DNA of 64,000 nucleotides, taken from contig NC_092611.1 of NCBI RefSeq assembly GCF_047663525.1, positions 1,153,001-1,217,000 on the forward strand. Direction: 5' to 3'. The notes beneath the pieces are model-generated. The model worked only from the letters and a program-made list of their open reading frames with translations. It did not search any database and was not told the origin of the DNA. Positions 1 to 11,706 of this stretch are shown in pieces (the first letter of the stretch is position 1; each line of letters opens with the position of its first letter). Source of the DNA: Anas platyrhynchos. Taxonomy: Eukaryota; Chordata; Aves; Anseriformes; Anatidae. A program made the position numbers and the translations under genes.

Positions 1-673
1 ATTAGCTCCTACAAGGCACAGCATACGTTAAAAAAATTAAGCCTAAAAAACCTTGATGATTTTTTATTTAATCTGATAAAAATCATTAGTATTACTACTC
101 TGAATATTGGATAATTCATTCTTGATTTTGGTTGGTGATTCACTAGATGCTCACTTTTGCTAAATTCTTAGTAAAACAGAATTTAAAGAATTCTGAGTTA
201 TTCAGGAACACGACTGATATGCAAAGTCATATGCAAAAGACAGAAAAAAAAAGCTAAGGATCATCTTAACACAAATCTTCCTAATCTGACATTTTTCTTA
301 AGTAGAATCTTTGCAAAATTCTACAGCATAACCACTCCCTGCCGTAAGATTTTGTCATTGAATCTAGATGTATCCCCTGACAATTGATTAAAGGATTGCC
401 ATGCTTCAACACAAGGTTTGCCTGAAACAATACTTCAGCATTTAGAAGTTCGATATAAAACTGAATGAATAAAAAAATAACACCTACCAAAAAAAATAAC
501 TGGAACTACTGGAAAATGTCCTCCAATACATGATAAAAAAAAAATCAATGGTTGCAAGATGCTTTATCTCTACACTAAGTCTGCCTAGCATTAGGCTATG
601 CACTATCAGTGAGTTGCAGACACAGCTACCCCAAAGTATACTTTAATAATTTCTTTCCAATTAACAACCATAC

Positions 674-808
674 CAGATTCTTCAGGAGTACGCAGTTCAG
701 AAGTGTCCATTGTCGTGCACGGTGGTGTAAGATCACTGTCACGAACAGTGCTTGAAGGTGATGTTTCTCCACTTGTATTTTCTGGAGTTTTAAACATCTC
801 AGCCAGCC
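674..808 (-). pseudogene. MKI67 copy A, exon with [11 protein letters not shown] motif
   Basis: Encodes [18 protein letters not shown] and ends with RTPEESG. Human Ki-67 has the related GIAEMFKTP. Clean acceptor and GTATGG donor, 135 bases, phase 1 at both ends. The same exon occurs in copies B (19230-19364) and C (35898-36032). Confidence 0.75.
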
Positions 809-916
809 CTATAAATTATATTCAGAAAAATGAGCACTTGTTTCGGAAAAAAAAAAAAAAAAAAAAGTGCACAGTTGGCAGAACCAGTAACAGGTTTTAA
901 AAATCTCACAACGTAC

Positions 917-1081
917 CTGTGAAGCTTTCATCCATATTCAAGTTTTGTTTCAAGATTGGATTTTTCACCACTTTAAGGACCTGTCCAGCTATTCTACCAG
1001 TGGTAGAGTGCGCTCTGCCTACAACTACTGTAGCAGGAGATTCTGCATGACCTGTGCTAAAATGACCTTTTATTTTTCTTT
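917..1081 (-). pseudogene. MKI67 copy A, exon with STGHAESP motif
   Basis: Encodes a peptide with FSTGHAESP, close to FSTGHANSP of human Ki-67, then [18 protein letters not shown] pyrimidine-rich CCTCCAG acceptor precedes it and a GTACG donor follows. The open frame starts with two leftover bases, which does not fit the phase of the preceding exon; copy B has the same problem. One residue differs from copy B (PIL here, PIS in copy B). Confidence 0.7.
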
Positions 1082-1096
1082 CTGGAGGAAAAAAAG

Positions 1097-1100
1097 GAAA

Positions 1101-1131
<31 letters not shown>

Positions 1132-1133
1132 AA
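1097..1133. repeat. (AAAT)n microsatellite, copy A only
   Basis: About nine AAAT units just upstream (on the minus strand) of the polypyrimidine tract of the STGHAESP exon. Copy B has an A-rich tract with a single unit at the same place, so the array expanded or collapsed after duplication. Confidence 0.9.
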
Positions 1134-1413
1134 ATTAGGACACAAAGATCCCTTTTATTTAAAACCTAGCCAGAATCACTCAAGAGATTCCACAAATTTA
1201 TTGGTCGTGTTTAGCTAATACAGACTGCTGGGCATACAGAAGTGGTTAAATTGCAGCTACTTTAAAGGGCTGATTCGTTGTGAAATGCAGCTCATATATT
1301 CGTTTAAGATTTGAGTGACTACGCTCAATGAGCATCTGAGACAAGTTTTCTTAGCTTTCAGAAACGCTCAGGGATTATCCTGAGAGTCTTTCAGTCTTAC
1401 TCCTTTCCACCTG

Positions 1414-1490
1414 CATAGAATCCTTTAGGTTGGGAAAGACCTTCACCATCATCCAACGACCAACCTCACCACCACGTAAAGTGGTTAAAC
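1414..1490 (-). mobile_element. Short CR1 3'-end fragment (copy A)
   Basis: Contains a diverged CR1 3' terminus: an AGAATCCTTTAGGTTGGGAAAGACC-like stretch (here broken into its key words TAGAATC, AGGTTGG, AAAGACC). It lies in an MKI67 intron and is shared with copy B at 21836-21912, so it predates the duplication. Confidence 0.55.
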
Positions 1491-1775
1491 CGGAACAGAA
1501 CCTCTTTCAAACAGCACTACAGCTTCAACTACAGACAAGGGACAAATACTTACTCCATCCACCCAACACAATTAGTTATTTAGATACATTCTTAAGATGT
1601 TTTGAATTAATACATTTCAGTAAATTCAAGTAGATTTACACGCTGTGAGAAAGACACCAATACCCATTTAACATCTTGCCAAAATCTCAAACTTCCAGCT
1701 TCTGCAGTTAAATGCCAACAAGCTGTTTCAAGGTTAAGCAAACCCCCAAACCTTAAAAAGAAGTAAAACAAATAC

Positions 1776-1891
1776 CTTTGGTGACTGTGTTGTCTTCTTC
1801 ATTGGTCTTCGTTTTGGGGCACGTTTTTTAACGGCCTTTGCCTGTGGTCTTGCAACACCCAATTTTACCACTTCTGCCCAAGATTTCGCAA
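1776..1891 (-). pseudogene. MKI67 copy A, exon matching human VAKSWADVVKLG region
   Basis: Reads [12 protein letters not shown] followed by a lysine-rich tail ending QSPK. It is bounded by a TAG acceptor and a GT donor. It matches the exon at 22198-22313; the copies differ at one base just outside the coding part. Confidence 0.75.
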
Positions 1892-2012
1892 CTACGAAGC
1901 AAAACAGACACAATAACCTTAACTGGCAGCTGTGTAAACAGGACTTCACAGCTATTTATGATTCCAAAGGATTTGCTGTAGTCAGAAATCACAATTTCAA
2001 GCTGAATCTTAA

Positions 2013-2075
2013 CGAGTGTCCAAGCATCCAGTACGAGCGTCCAAGCATCCAGTACAAGTGTCCAAGCATCCAGTA
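2013..2075. repeat. 21-bp minisatellite, three units (copy A)
   Basis: Three tandem 21-base units built on GTCCAAGCATCCAGTA, differing by one or two bases each. Lies in an MKI67 intron. Copy B has the same three units at 22435-22497. Confidence 0.9.
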
Positions 2076-2386
2076 CGTTTCTACAACAAAAAGCGTCATA
2101 CAGTTCCAGAATCTGTGCTAAGTGCTGACCTCACTCTGTCCTCACTCTCTGCTCGAGTTCAAAAAGCATTTGGACAGTGCTCTCAGACATGTGGTCTGAT
2201 TTTCTGGGCGGTCATTTAAGGACCCAGGAGTTAAACTTGATGATCATTGTGGGTTCCTTCCAATTCAGGATATTCTGCGATTCTGTGAAATATTTTCCTC
2301 ATTACAAATTTGCCATAAGCCTTTCAGTCTTGCACTTTATTTTACCTGAATTTTTCCTTAACAGAATGTAAGGTTTAACAGCAAAA

Positions 2387-2476
2387 AAATGTTTTTTTTT
2401 TTTGTTTTGTTTTTTTGTTTTTTTTTTTTTTGCTTTTTTTGTTTGTTTGTTTGTTTGTTTGTTTTTTGTTTGTTTT
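2387..2476. repeat. T-rich / (GTTT)n tract (copy A)
   Basis: Poly-T runs followed by several GTTT units. The length and unit arrangement differ from copy B at 22809-22899, as expected of a fast-changing simple repeat. Confidence 0.85.
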
Positions 2477-3097
2477 AAGTGAAACATATCCAGGATTAAC
2501 CAGGAAGGCCTGTGATTTTATCTCACCATATAATAGGACTATCACTGAGACACTGCACACAGACACTGCACACAGCATGTTATTCACAACTTTAAAATGA
2601 TTCTACAAAAAATGAAGATAGCAAAGAATAATAAATTGCCAGATGAATGTTGATATTGATGGGAAATTTTAAATTTGACTTTGAAAGAGTCAAATTGATA
2701 TAATTTGTTTTCATAAATTACAGACATCTCATCTTTAAGTGTTTTCATAAAGATTAAATTTTCAAGAACCAGATTCCCTCTCAATTTTTCCAGTGGTATC
2801 AAAACTATTTTGACCAACATTTGAATTTGAATGTTCAACAATTAAAATATTTGTGTCTCAATGGTTATCATCCATGATGTCTGCCATACACCCAACACTT
2901 ACAGGCAGTCCAGTCTACAACTGACATTGTGTGAACTGGCTAGGGAAAAAGGCATAAAGAAACTAAGCTGAATACAGGTAAAATGCATGTTTTCACCAAC
3001 AAAAATTATTGAACTGAAATTGTATCAGTTATATACTACTCCAAATTGAGGGACTTGGAGGATCAATACCGCAATTAACCTAACAAACAGAACCTTA

Positions 3098-5247
3098 CTT
3101 AATGACTTTAATTCACGTGAAAGGTTCACCCCACTGCCATTCCTCCCTCATTCTGTCCTCCTGGTGAGGCCAGGAGTGTCCCGAGAGCACATAGAAGTGT
3201 GCCCAAAGGGAATTGCTGATTTTGGAGGCACAAGGTGCCTATGGGGCCAGGTCGGGAGCTGGGCTGGGATGAGCTCCATCAGGCAGCCGGACCAGGCCCG
3301 TTTCCAGCGTGGCGGAATAGCAGCCTTTGCCCTGAAACTCAAAAGTCAAACTCTGTCGCTGACTTCCCTTATTAAAATGGGAGCGTGGTTGAGAGGGGCC
3401 ATCTCTTGCCTGGGGATGCCAGTCTTTCCCTGTAGTTAATGGAAAGAAGGAGGCTTCTCTAGAGGGCGAAGGCGAGCTGAAACCTCAGCTGGAGTGCCCT
3501 GGAGGTACTGCTGTGTCTCCACTGCCTACACAGGGATCTTGGGAGGCAGGTCTCCGGGTGATCAAATTAGTCTTTGTGTCTGCCTCATTCCCTAATTGTC
3601 AGTAGATATCCCAACTAGTGAACAATGTACAGCATAACAAAGGAGGCACACATATAAAAAGGAGCAGAATTAGCCTGCGCTAATTGGTGGGCCTGACTTT
3701 GCTGACAGGAACCAGGCAGTTAAGAGGAGGGCTAGGAAGTAATTCACTAACTAAAATACACCTCAGAACACAGTAGTAAAATGATTTTATCTTGGTAATT
3801 TGACAGACTGGAACAGCAACAGATGAAAGTTTTTCATTTGTTTGTTTGTTTTAACCTGGCCCAGCTACCAGGTCAGACTGCTAGAAGTCTTGGCTGTTGA
3901 TGTAAATGAGTTGAAGGCTTTGACTTGAAACTTGTTCTCGGTGGGTCCGATTAAAGTGAATTTGGCCCTCGTTTTACATGTGATTTCTGACAAAATGATC
4001 TGTCTGACCCTCCTACAGGGTGTTATCATTGTCCTTTATTTAAAAATAGGTCATTTGGAGCTTTATGTACGTACACAAAATATTAAGTACAAAATTCACA
4101 CAACTTCCACAGTTGGCTGGCTTGCAGAATATTTCTCTCAAACAAAACCAAGGATTTAAAACTTTGCCTTACTTTGCCTTAGTAAATGTGCTTTTAGCTT
4201 GTTAAGAAAAGCCCAATCTTTAAATATAATTTAAAACTCTAATTAGTTGATTTTAGGCAATTTTTTTTTGACATTTTAATGGCAAGGATACCTGGATTTT
4301 TTCTGGTATTCATGAAGATATTTGATAAAAAGGTAGATGCAACTCTCTCTGAAAATAGCAAAAAAACAAGTTCATGGGATCTTTTCTAAGCCATACAGTA
4401 GCCATTTAGATTTTCTTATATGCTTTCATAGCTATCCAGGAGCCTGGTAAAGGCTCTTAATTGCAGAACTTCCCAATTTCTACTCCACTAGCACTTCTTT
4501 AACTAGGTCTTTTCCTCCAAAATACGATCCTGTCACTGAAGGAAATAATACTGAGGAAATGAAATATGGAAGTTAAATATTAACTTTTTTTTCCCTTTTT
4601 AGAGAAAAAAAAAAAATATATATATATATATATATACTTTTCAGATGGCTGCAAGTCTGAGCAGTCCTTTCATCTCCCACTCTCAATGCAAAAGATGCAT
4701 TTCTAGAAATGGCACGCAAGTTTTATGGTTAATAAAATAGTTTATTGCGCCATTATTGTTAAGAAGTTTTTCTTGCAATGGAAAAGCATTCAGGTACACA
4801 CTAAAACAACACCAATCCCACAGAATATTGTGTTTGTTCAAGCATTCAAACTTGATTAAACTTCTCTTTCAAAGTACTGCTGCATCACAGTTCAGTGAGC
4901 CCAAATCTCTCCTAATGCTTGGACACTTCTGATAAAGGATTTGTGTCAGGAACGTGTTTTAAAGTGCTGTTCTGAAGTCGGAATAGTTCTAGACAGAGAT
5001 ATTCAACTTCCTGCTAGGGATAGGTGCTCAAATTAAGCATAAGAAGGTACTTGTATCTACCCTGAGTACCATAAAAAGCTATCAGATGACCCAATATAAC
5101 TGACAGTTAAAATTCTACTTCTACATCACCTTCTTCCAGTGTATTGCCTCCCCAAATTCGAGCCCTTCAAGTGCACATACAAGCGCAAGTCACAAGCCTC
5201 AGAATATTCACTAACTGATTTTTGGAGATGCAAGTAACCCCAAAGGC

Positions 5248-5279
<32 letters not shown>

Positions 5280-5921
5280 GGGTGCAAGTTCCACCTGTTT
5301 CAGTTTTATTTTGTTTGTTTGTTTTCTTTTGTTTTTTCTTCCTCCCCTGAGGACAAACCATAAATTCTATCCTAAAGAAGCAAGAAAGGAAGCTGAAATA
5401 AGAATCTATGGAGATGACATCCTCAAAGATCATCAATTACCTGATATCTTTTAATCTTTGAGAATTGGCTCCATCAGATCTCAGCCTTTGGGAAATTATC
5501 GAACCTGATAGTGTTTACAACTCAGCATCAAGGTTAACAACTACAATCACACTGTTCTCTCAAAATAGCATTGCACCTTAGTGTCAAGTCAGGAGAGGAA
5601 TGCCATGGAAAGATACAAATTAAAAGATGGAAAATTCAAACCAATACAGGTTTTCTTGTAATTAAGCAGCTGATCTTGTTATCAAGAAACTTTTTTGAGC
5701 TATGAACTCACAGTAGTCAGAAAGGATATTGGATATGAAAGAGAAAGTCAAGAGTAAACGACATATCTCTATATAAACTATACCATTGATTACAGTACAG
5801 GTTTGAAATATTAAAATCTAATGTCAGGATTATTTTTTTATTTTTTTATTTTTGGAAGATTGCTTAGAAAATATGAATACCGAGTTAACTAAACGCTCAG
5901 CCTTACAGCGAATATTTTAGT
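3098..5921. repeat. Duplicated non-MKI67 block X, first copy
   Basis: About 2.8 kb that recurs at 36535-39349 with a few substitutions per kb. It is joined to the MKI67-derived segment at exactly the same base in both places, so the fusion happened once and was then duplicated. It contains a GC-richer part near 3150-3560, an A/TA run near 4606-4636, a poly-T run near 5251-5272 and one exon-like open stretch (listed separately). I recognise no gene or transposon family in the rest. Confidence 0.85.
5352..5454 (+). other. Exon-like open stretch in block X (unidentified terminal exon?)
   Basis: A long pyrimidine tract ends in CTGAG, a plausible acceptor. After one leftover base the next 33 codons are open and end in TAA: TNHKFYPKEARKEAEIRI, then a tail YGDDILKDHQLPDIF. 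The charged, non-repetitive composition looks more like coding sequence than the AT-rich surroundings. I do not recognise the protein. The second block X copy (38780-38882) is identical here. It could be the last exon of an unknown gene, a gene fragment carried with block X, or chance. Confidence 0.3.
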
Positions 5922-8900
5922 TACCCATTTTAATAAAATGTGACCAGGCTCTTAAACAAAAATAGAATAATAAAAAATAATAATAAAATGGACTGCATAT
6001 TTACTATCTTACTGTATCCATGTAAAATGTTATTTAAAATTTTATTTAAAAGCCTTTCTGGAGAGTATATATTATACCATTACTGAAAATTATATTATCT
6101 TTACATACTTGCAGGTATTTATGGAATGTTCTTGTTTCTTTTGGACAGATAAAATATATATATATGTTTTTGCCTTTCAAAATATAGTTTTCAAATATAT
6201 TGAACCCAAAAAAAGTCTGATGCACTGTCAGGCACCTCAATTTCTTATGCGTCTCCCTAGTTTGGTATAAAGGAAACAGTCTGCTGATGAAAAGAAAGGC
6301 AGCTGTGATATTCTTTCTTATGTTTATTTTACCTGGCCATGGATATTCACCACCACTCTTCACCAACATTATTTAGTACTCATTCTCTACTGTTCTACTG
6401 TCTAAATATCTCTCTCCTCCTTAAAATATATTTATAAATGTAAAAATATATAGACACATACAGAGAAAACTGTGAATCCAAATAAAGGCATGAGTAACTG
6501 TAAACATATTTTTATGAATTCCTGGAAGCTACATTTATTATATAAAACAAACAAACAAACAAACAAAAACACAAACACAGAATTAAAGTCAACTTTATTT
6601 TATTTACTATTGTCAAACAAAAACTTTCTAGGGCAAGACATTAAAAGAAGTGAGGCATATATAGAAACTTAATTACATTCTTTCAAAATCCATAGTCAAA
6701 ACATCCTAGTTCAATGGACACATAGCACATTATGTGGTGTACAGAAGTTTTACTGCAGATAAAGACATTATGGCGACATCTGCCTGGCACTTTAACACCT
6801 CCTTATATTAAAAATTACATACACCTTATATTAAAAATTACATACACTTCCAATGCTAAGGATCAGCTGTTTCTCCACCTTATGTTTTCAGTCTATGCCT
6901 CTTGAAAAATACAGAAATATTTCTTTAAGTGAAAGCCAAACAGTATTTGGAAATAAATAAATAAATACATAAGTAAATGAAGTCTTTGCTATGATCACTT
7001 ACAGTTCATACCTGGGGACAGAAAAGGACACTGTAAAGTCACATCCCAAAGGTAAATAAATCAAGGTAGTGATGGAGTTATAAATACCTCCACATAGGAT
7101 ATTTTACAATTTGTATTGAAAATAAGCATTACAGAATTTCTGAGTTTCTCTTAAATTATTTTTGTGTCACTTTCTTTCAGAAGTTCTGCATAGGTACCCT
7201 TGTTTTTCCCTTGAATATTTACCTAGCATAAGACTCAGAATATTTTAGCTTGAGACTCAGACCATTTTAGAAGATATTTTCGTGTAATAAAAGAATTGCA
7301 ATTTGCATTCTTTAAGGACACCACCACCTTCCAGAAACACATTAAATGAAGCAGAATGAAATCGAAGTAGGGCAGTTTGGGAATTATTTTCAGCTGTGTT
7401 GCAGCTCTGAAGGGCTCTTTCAAGTTAGGCATTCAATTTAGGCAAAAATACCTGGCTTCTTGTAGAGTTTATAACCTAAAGGGTATTGATTTGGCAGTAT
7501 CAAAGTCGGTGAAGATTCCTGGAAGGAGCTGAGTGTCGGTGTACACTCAGGAGATGACCAATGACACAAGACATGGGATGACAACCGCACATTTATATTT
7601 GCCATCAAAATTTTTGAGAAAATAGTTAACTTGAGACTCCTAGCTATACTTGAGAGCAAATTGCAAGATATTTATGCGTACTATGTTACAGAAAATAATC
7701 CTATGACACATTTTTCCTTGTGGGGCTGTGAGTCTCACGAGATGAAGGTTGACCACCTTCTGTCCCCCTGAACTACTGTAATGGTACAGATCTGGTCAAC
7801 ATGCCTAGGGATGGATACCATTCTTTACTCATGTTTAGCTTGTACTAAATAGTAATATAAAAGTAGAAAATAACTTAGTTCACTGCCACAGAGATATCAA
7901 ATGTATATCAAGTATTAATTATGCATTTAGTATGTTCAGAAATTGGTAACTCAGCTCTGAAAAATATATATAAGTGTATAACTTTGATAACTTTATATGC
8001 ATACTTTACATATACATAGAAAGTCACAAACTAGGAGCAAACAAAAAATGAGATATCAGACAGAATCACTGGAGACAAAAATATATATATATTAATTAGA
8101 ATCAGAAAATATGCCTGTGTTCAGCTCTATTTCTCAATAAGGCTATAACGTTTGCATACGTATGGTTCACTGGAGCTTGTTCTCACTGTAGGTGTGTTGG
8201 TAGGACTTTGCTTTCCTCTGAGATTCTACAACTAAAGTAGGTTATTTTTTCCCATTCTGTGTTAAACAGACACATAATTTACTTCAAACCACTGTTACCA
8301 TTGCTCCCCGAAATGATGTGCATAGGCTGCTGATCTTTAAAACTTGTTAAAATACATGTATATACATATATATATACATGTATATCAGTTTACTAGTTTT
8401 GAAGAGACAGACTTCAAAACAAATCAGAGACACCAAATACTTGAGTTTAAAATCCTGTATAAAACCTTTAACGTGACCTGTAGAATTACCAATTCTGCTG
8501 CATGAAAGTCACAGATACTGTCTTAAAACAAGAGTGTGGACTCTTTCTGCTGGTGTCAGTTAGGACGAGGCTGGTTTTTAGAATAAAAGCAAGGACAAAA
8601 CTAACAATCATCTTTAGAAGGGAATTTCTTGCACTGCCCCAAAAGGCCATTAGGACCTCTTTTGCTAAGCGAGGCCCCATTTCTGTAGTATCTCAGCAGA
8701 CAGAGTCAGCTGCTCTTTATGGACTATTATTTACTTATTAATTAGATATTTCAAGTCAATTTACTTAGTCTGGGCATTAGCTGCTCAACAGAAAACAACC
8801 ACAGAGCAGTTACTTTCCTGTGGATCGCAGCCCCAATTAATAAGCCCGAGTGGCTGAATGGGGAGCAAGCTCAGGCCCTGTGTGGCAGTGGGGTTAAGCA

Positions 8901-10643
8901 GTCACAGCCCAGCTTCTGGCACGCTTCGTTAGACCCCGCTCATCAGCAGTCACGTGCTGACCACAGCTGAAGTGGTGGGATGTGTGATACCCTAACGCAG
9001 TGTGCCAGGTGCTATGAAAAATGATTTGCTCCTAGCGGCGCTATCTAGTTAAGGGTGTTCTCTCAGTTCTTTTGAAGTGGTTTGTGAAAAGGAGCCGAGA
9101 ATCCCCCCTCCTGCTTCTTTCAAGAACTTTGTTTGGAAAAAAAAAGAATATTGCCCTGTTAGGAAAGCCTTAATTAGGTTTTATCCAATGAGTCAAGAGT
9201 AACATTTATGCAGAACAGCTTTTGTGTGGTGAATGTCTTGTTTGCACAACCTGTGACACTCAACAAACCCAAACAAAATGCCCCTTTGCTCATCTCGCTG
9301 ACGAGCTCTTCACTTTGCACAGCTTGGCACAGAGGCCAAGATGCCCTCTTATATCCTAGTTGCAGCTACTGAATGGAAAACAAGGCAGCTCCTTCAATGC
9401 AGTGATGGAAACTTGGCAAGTGTTCTTCCTCTACCCTCACAACTCCGTGCCTCTGCCCAAGGCTTTCATCTCCTCTGGTATGGAGGCCGCCTCACTATCG
9501 AACACGTACTAGCTAAATTAGGGAAGATGGAATGATCCCTTATCATTAAGGCTGTGTGTAATGCAATTAAAATGGAGCATTTTCTCACAGCACAAGAGTT
9601 CAGCCCTGTTCTCATTCTGAAAAAAATAAAATAAAATAAAAAATAAAAATTGGGGTGTGCCGTAGGACTTTGATTTGTTAGAAATTACTGCCTTGAATAA
9701 TTATGGGATGATATTAAAGACTGAAATGACAGAGAAAGAGCAACTTAGAGGCACTTGCTTCTCTTACATAACTGCAAGAACAAAAAATACAGGTTGGAAC
9801 ACGGAAGACAGCAAGGCTGTGAAGCTGACCTAGAAGGGTACTTATATCATGAGCTTCCAGAGGTCAAAGCGCTGCTGTTATTTCCTCTTTCTACCCACAT
9901 TGCATAGGGAAAGCTACTAAGCCAAATGACAAATTGATCCCAAGCACATCACCTTCAAGGGGTTACAAATGCCAAGCTGCTTTGTCCTGTTTCTCTTCTG
10001 AATCTGTTGGTGGCTATCACCAGGTTTCTTTGGAAAACAACCAAACCAACCAAAAGGGATACTTCTAAGCAGCAGCCAGTAGGGGCCGACACAGGATTAG
10101 GTTCGTGAAGATGGCTTTGTGAAGTCTCCCTGTTGCAGTTAAGGAGACTGAGTCACAAACAGAGCAGGAGAAAATGAGTGCAAGGAAACTGGAGTTGCTC
10201 AACATGCAAGGACTTCATATAGATCCAGTAAAATCGGTAAAATTCTGTAAAACTCCAAGGTCACTAGTCTAGACCTACTGCTTGAGTTGTTGCTGAGACA
10301 AGAAGCATGAAGCTACATGTCCTGGAATTTGGGATGATCATAAATCCTGCACCACAGAGCCAATTAAACATCTTGGGTGAAGATACTCCTCTCATTTCAG
10401 AGGCTGCAACCTAAGCTGGTGGAAGCAACCCCTCACTCCTCTTGTGGTAACACTTTGAAAACACGGATTTCACAAATCAGAACTTGCCCAAAGGGCCATT
10501 CATCTTCTCCAAAAGAAGCCCTAAGAAAAACATCAGAAAATAAACTCTATCTGTCCTTCCATAGAAATCTATTACTCCTCCTAGACTATATGAAAATGTA
10601 GGTTCTTAACTGGGGTTTTAAAAATGCATAGATACCTGAGCTG

Positions 10644-10684
<41 letters not shown>

Positions 10685-11290
10685 ATTTCATAGAGGAACA
10701 GAAAGCTACCACCCTTTGAGATGTGTGCACGCCAACATTATCCACAGGCCGCAGACACTGACCTCTAGAAAATATTCTCCAAACCACATTCAGTACTCCA
10801 CATCAGCTGCAGCTCTGAAAAGGGCAACATCGCAACCTCATACGCTCACTGCTCCTCTTCCCAGTGCTCACCTCCCTTTACAAGCACTGCACAGCGTGGC
10901 CATGTTTACAAGAGAATTGCCTGAATTTCAGAGGCACCCACATTACACTTCCAAAAATTATGGCATTTGGCTAAAAAAATTAAATATGGTTGTAAGAGGA
11001 CAGTAGTAATTACATCTTTAATTATTCCTAAGAACACAAAACACTTAAGTCCTAAATTGTTTACAAATTTAACGGCTTACAAACCCGTACTTCTCAGTAA
11101 TTTTTTTTTTTTTTAAATAGCATTTTCATTCATAGTAGTTCTACTAATAAATCTATAGTTTTTAAAAGAATATTTACAGAACTTTAATGAAAAAATAAGA
11201 CTTAAGCACATAAAATTTAAGCAGAAAATAGCTTACAATTACACTGGCAGTAAAGTAACATGGCTTCCTGGCTACTGTACTCATTACCAT
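5922..11290. other. AT-rich intergenic stretch, no gene supported
   Basis: Lies between block X and the 3' end of MKI67. It holds short AT-rich simple repeats, an (AAAC)n run near 6546-6567, a TA-rich run near 8340-8385 and a long poly-T. Open frames are short, overlap on both strands and resemble no family I know. I see no RNA gene and no recognisable transposon. Confidence 0.5.
10646..10682. repeat. Long poly-T run (37 bases)
   Basis: An uninterrupted T tract. It might be the poly-A tail of something inserted on the minus strand, but no processed gene copy is recognisable beside it. Confidence 0.8.
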
Positions 11291-11299
11291 AAAAAAGGG

Positions 11300-11557
11300 G
11301 ATAAATACGAGCATAAAAGATTTATTTTTCTACCTGCCATTCTGCACAAGCATCGCATGGTATAGGAACCACTATATGTATCTACTAAAACAGGCGGCAT
11401 CATATCTGTAAACATATTAAGAAAAGTACTTAGATAATATCATCAGCGATAGCTTTACAAAATCTGAACTTAAAATCTGAGTGTAAGTCAAGTCACATTA
11501 AAAATTCCAATGTCATTTACAGAATCATTCTAAAAACTGGCTCTTTAACTGTTAAGA
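11300..11557 (-). other. Likely MKI67 3' UTR with AATAAA
   Basis: Follows the stop codon. An AATAAA hexamer on the minus strand lies at 11321-11326, which would place cleavage near 11300. Inferred from the signal only. Confidence 0.4.
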
Positions 11558-11706
11558 CTATTTTCTTGTTCTTGCACTTGCTCTTGTGCTTGATCTTGTT
11601 GTCCTGTTCGTCCCTCCAGCAGTCTGAGTTGTCTTCAGATTGCCTTCAAGTTTTTCTTCAGTTTTGTTTCTTTTCCCTTTTTTGGGTGATCCGTTTTCAT
11701 CATTCT
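11558..11706 (-). CDS. MKI67: MKI67 exon 16: C-terminal tail and stop codon
   Basis: The split codon gives E, then [18 protein letters not shown] and a basic Ser/Thr/Arg tail [15 protein letters not shown] before TAG. Human Ki-67 likewise ends in a short basic tail. The exon fits the donor of the LR exon in phase (G|AG). Confidence 0.85.

Larger units (their letters stand above)
1..3097 (-). pseudogene. MKI67 partial duplicate, copy A
   Basis: This stretch is nearly identical, apart from a few substitutions per kb judged by eye and small indels, to the segment from 18557 to 23513 in the full MKI67 gene, minus the CR1 element there. It carries three MKI67 exons in the same order and strand with their splice sites, but no FHA start, no LR exon and no promoter. 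Its right edge at 3097 is the point where the full gene continues into its own upstream intron while this copy switches to unrelated sequence (block X). The left edge is cut by the window, so more exons may lie outside. It sits downstream of the full gene on the same strand. As it stands it cannot encode Ki-67, so I call it a gene fragment. Confidence 0.85.
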
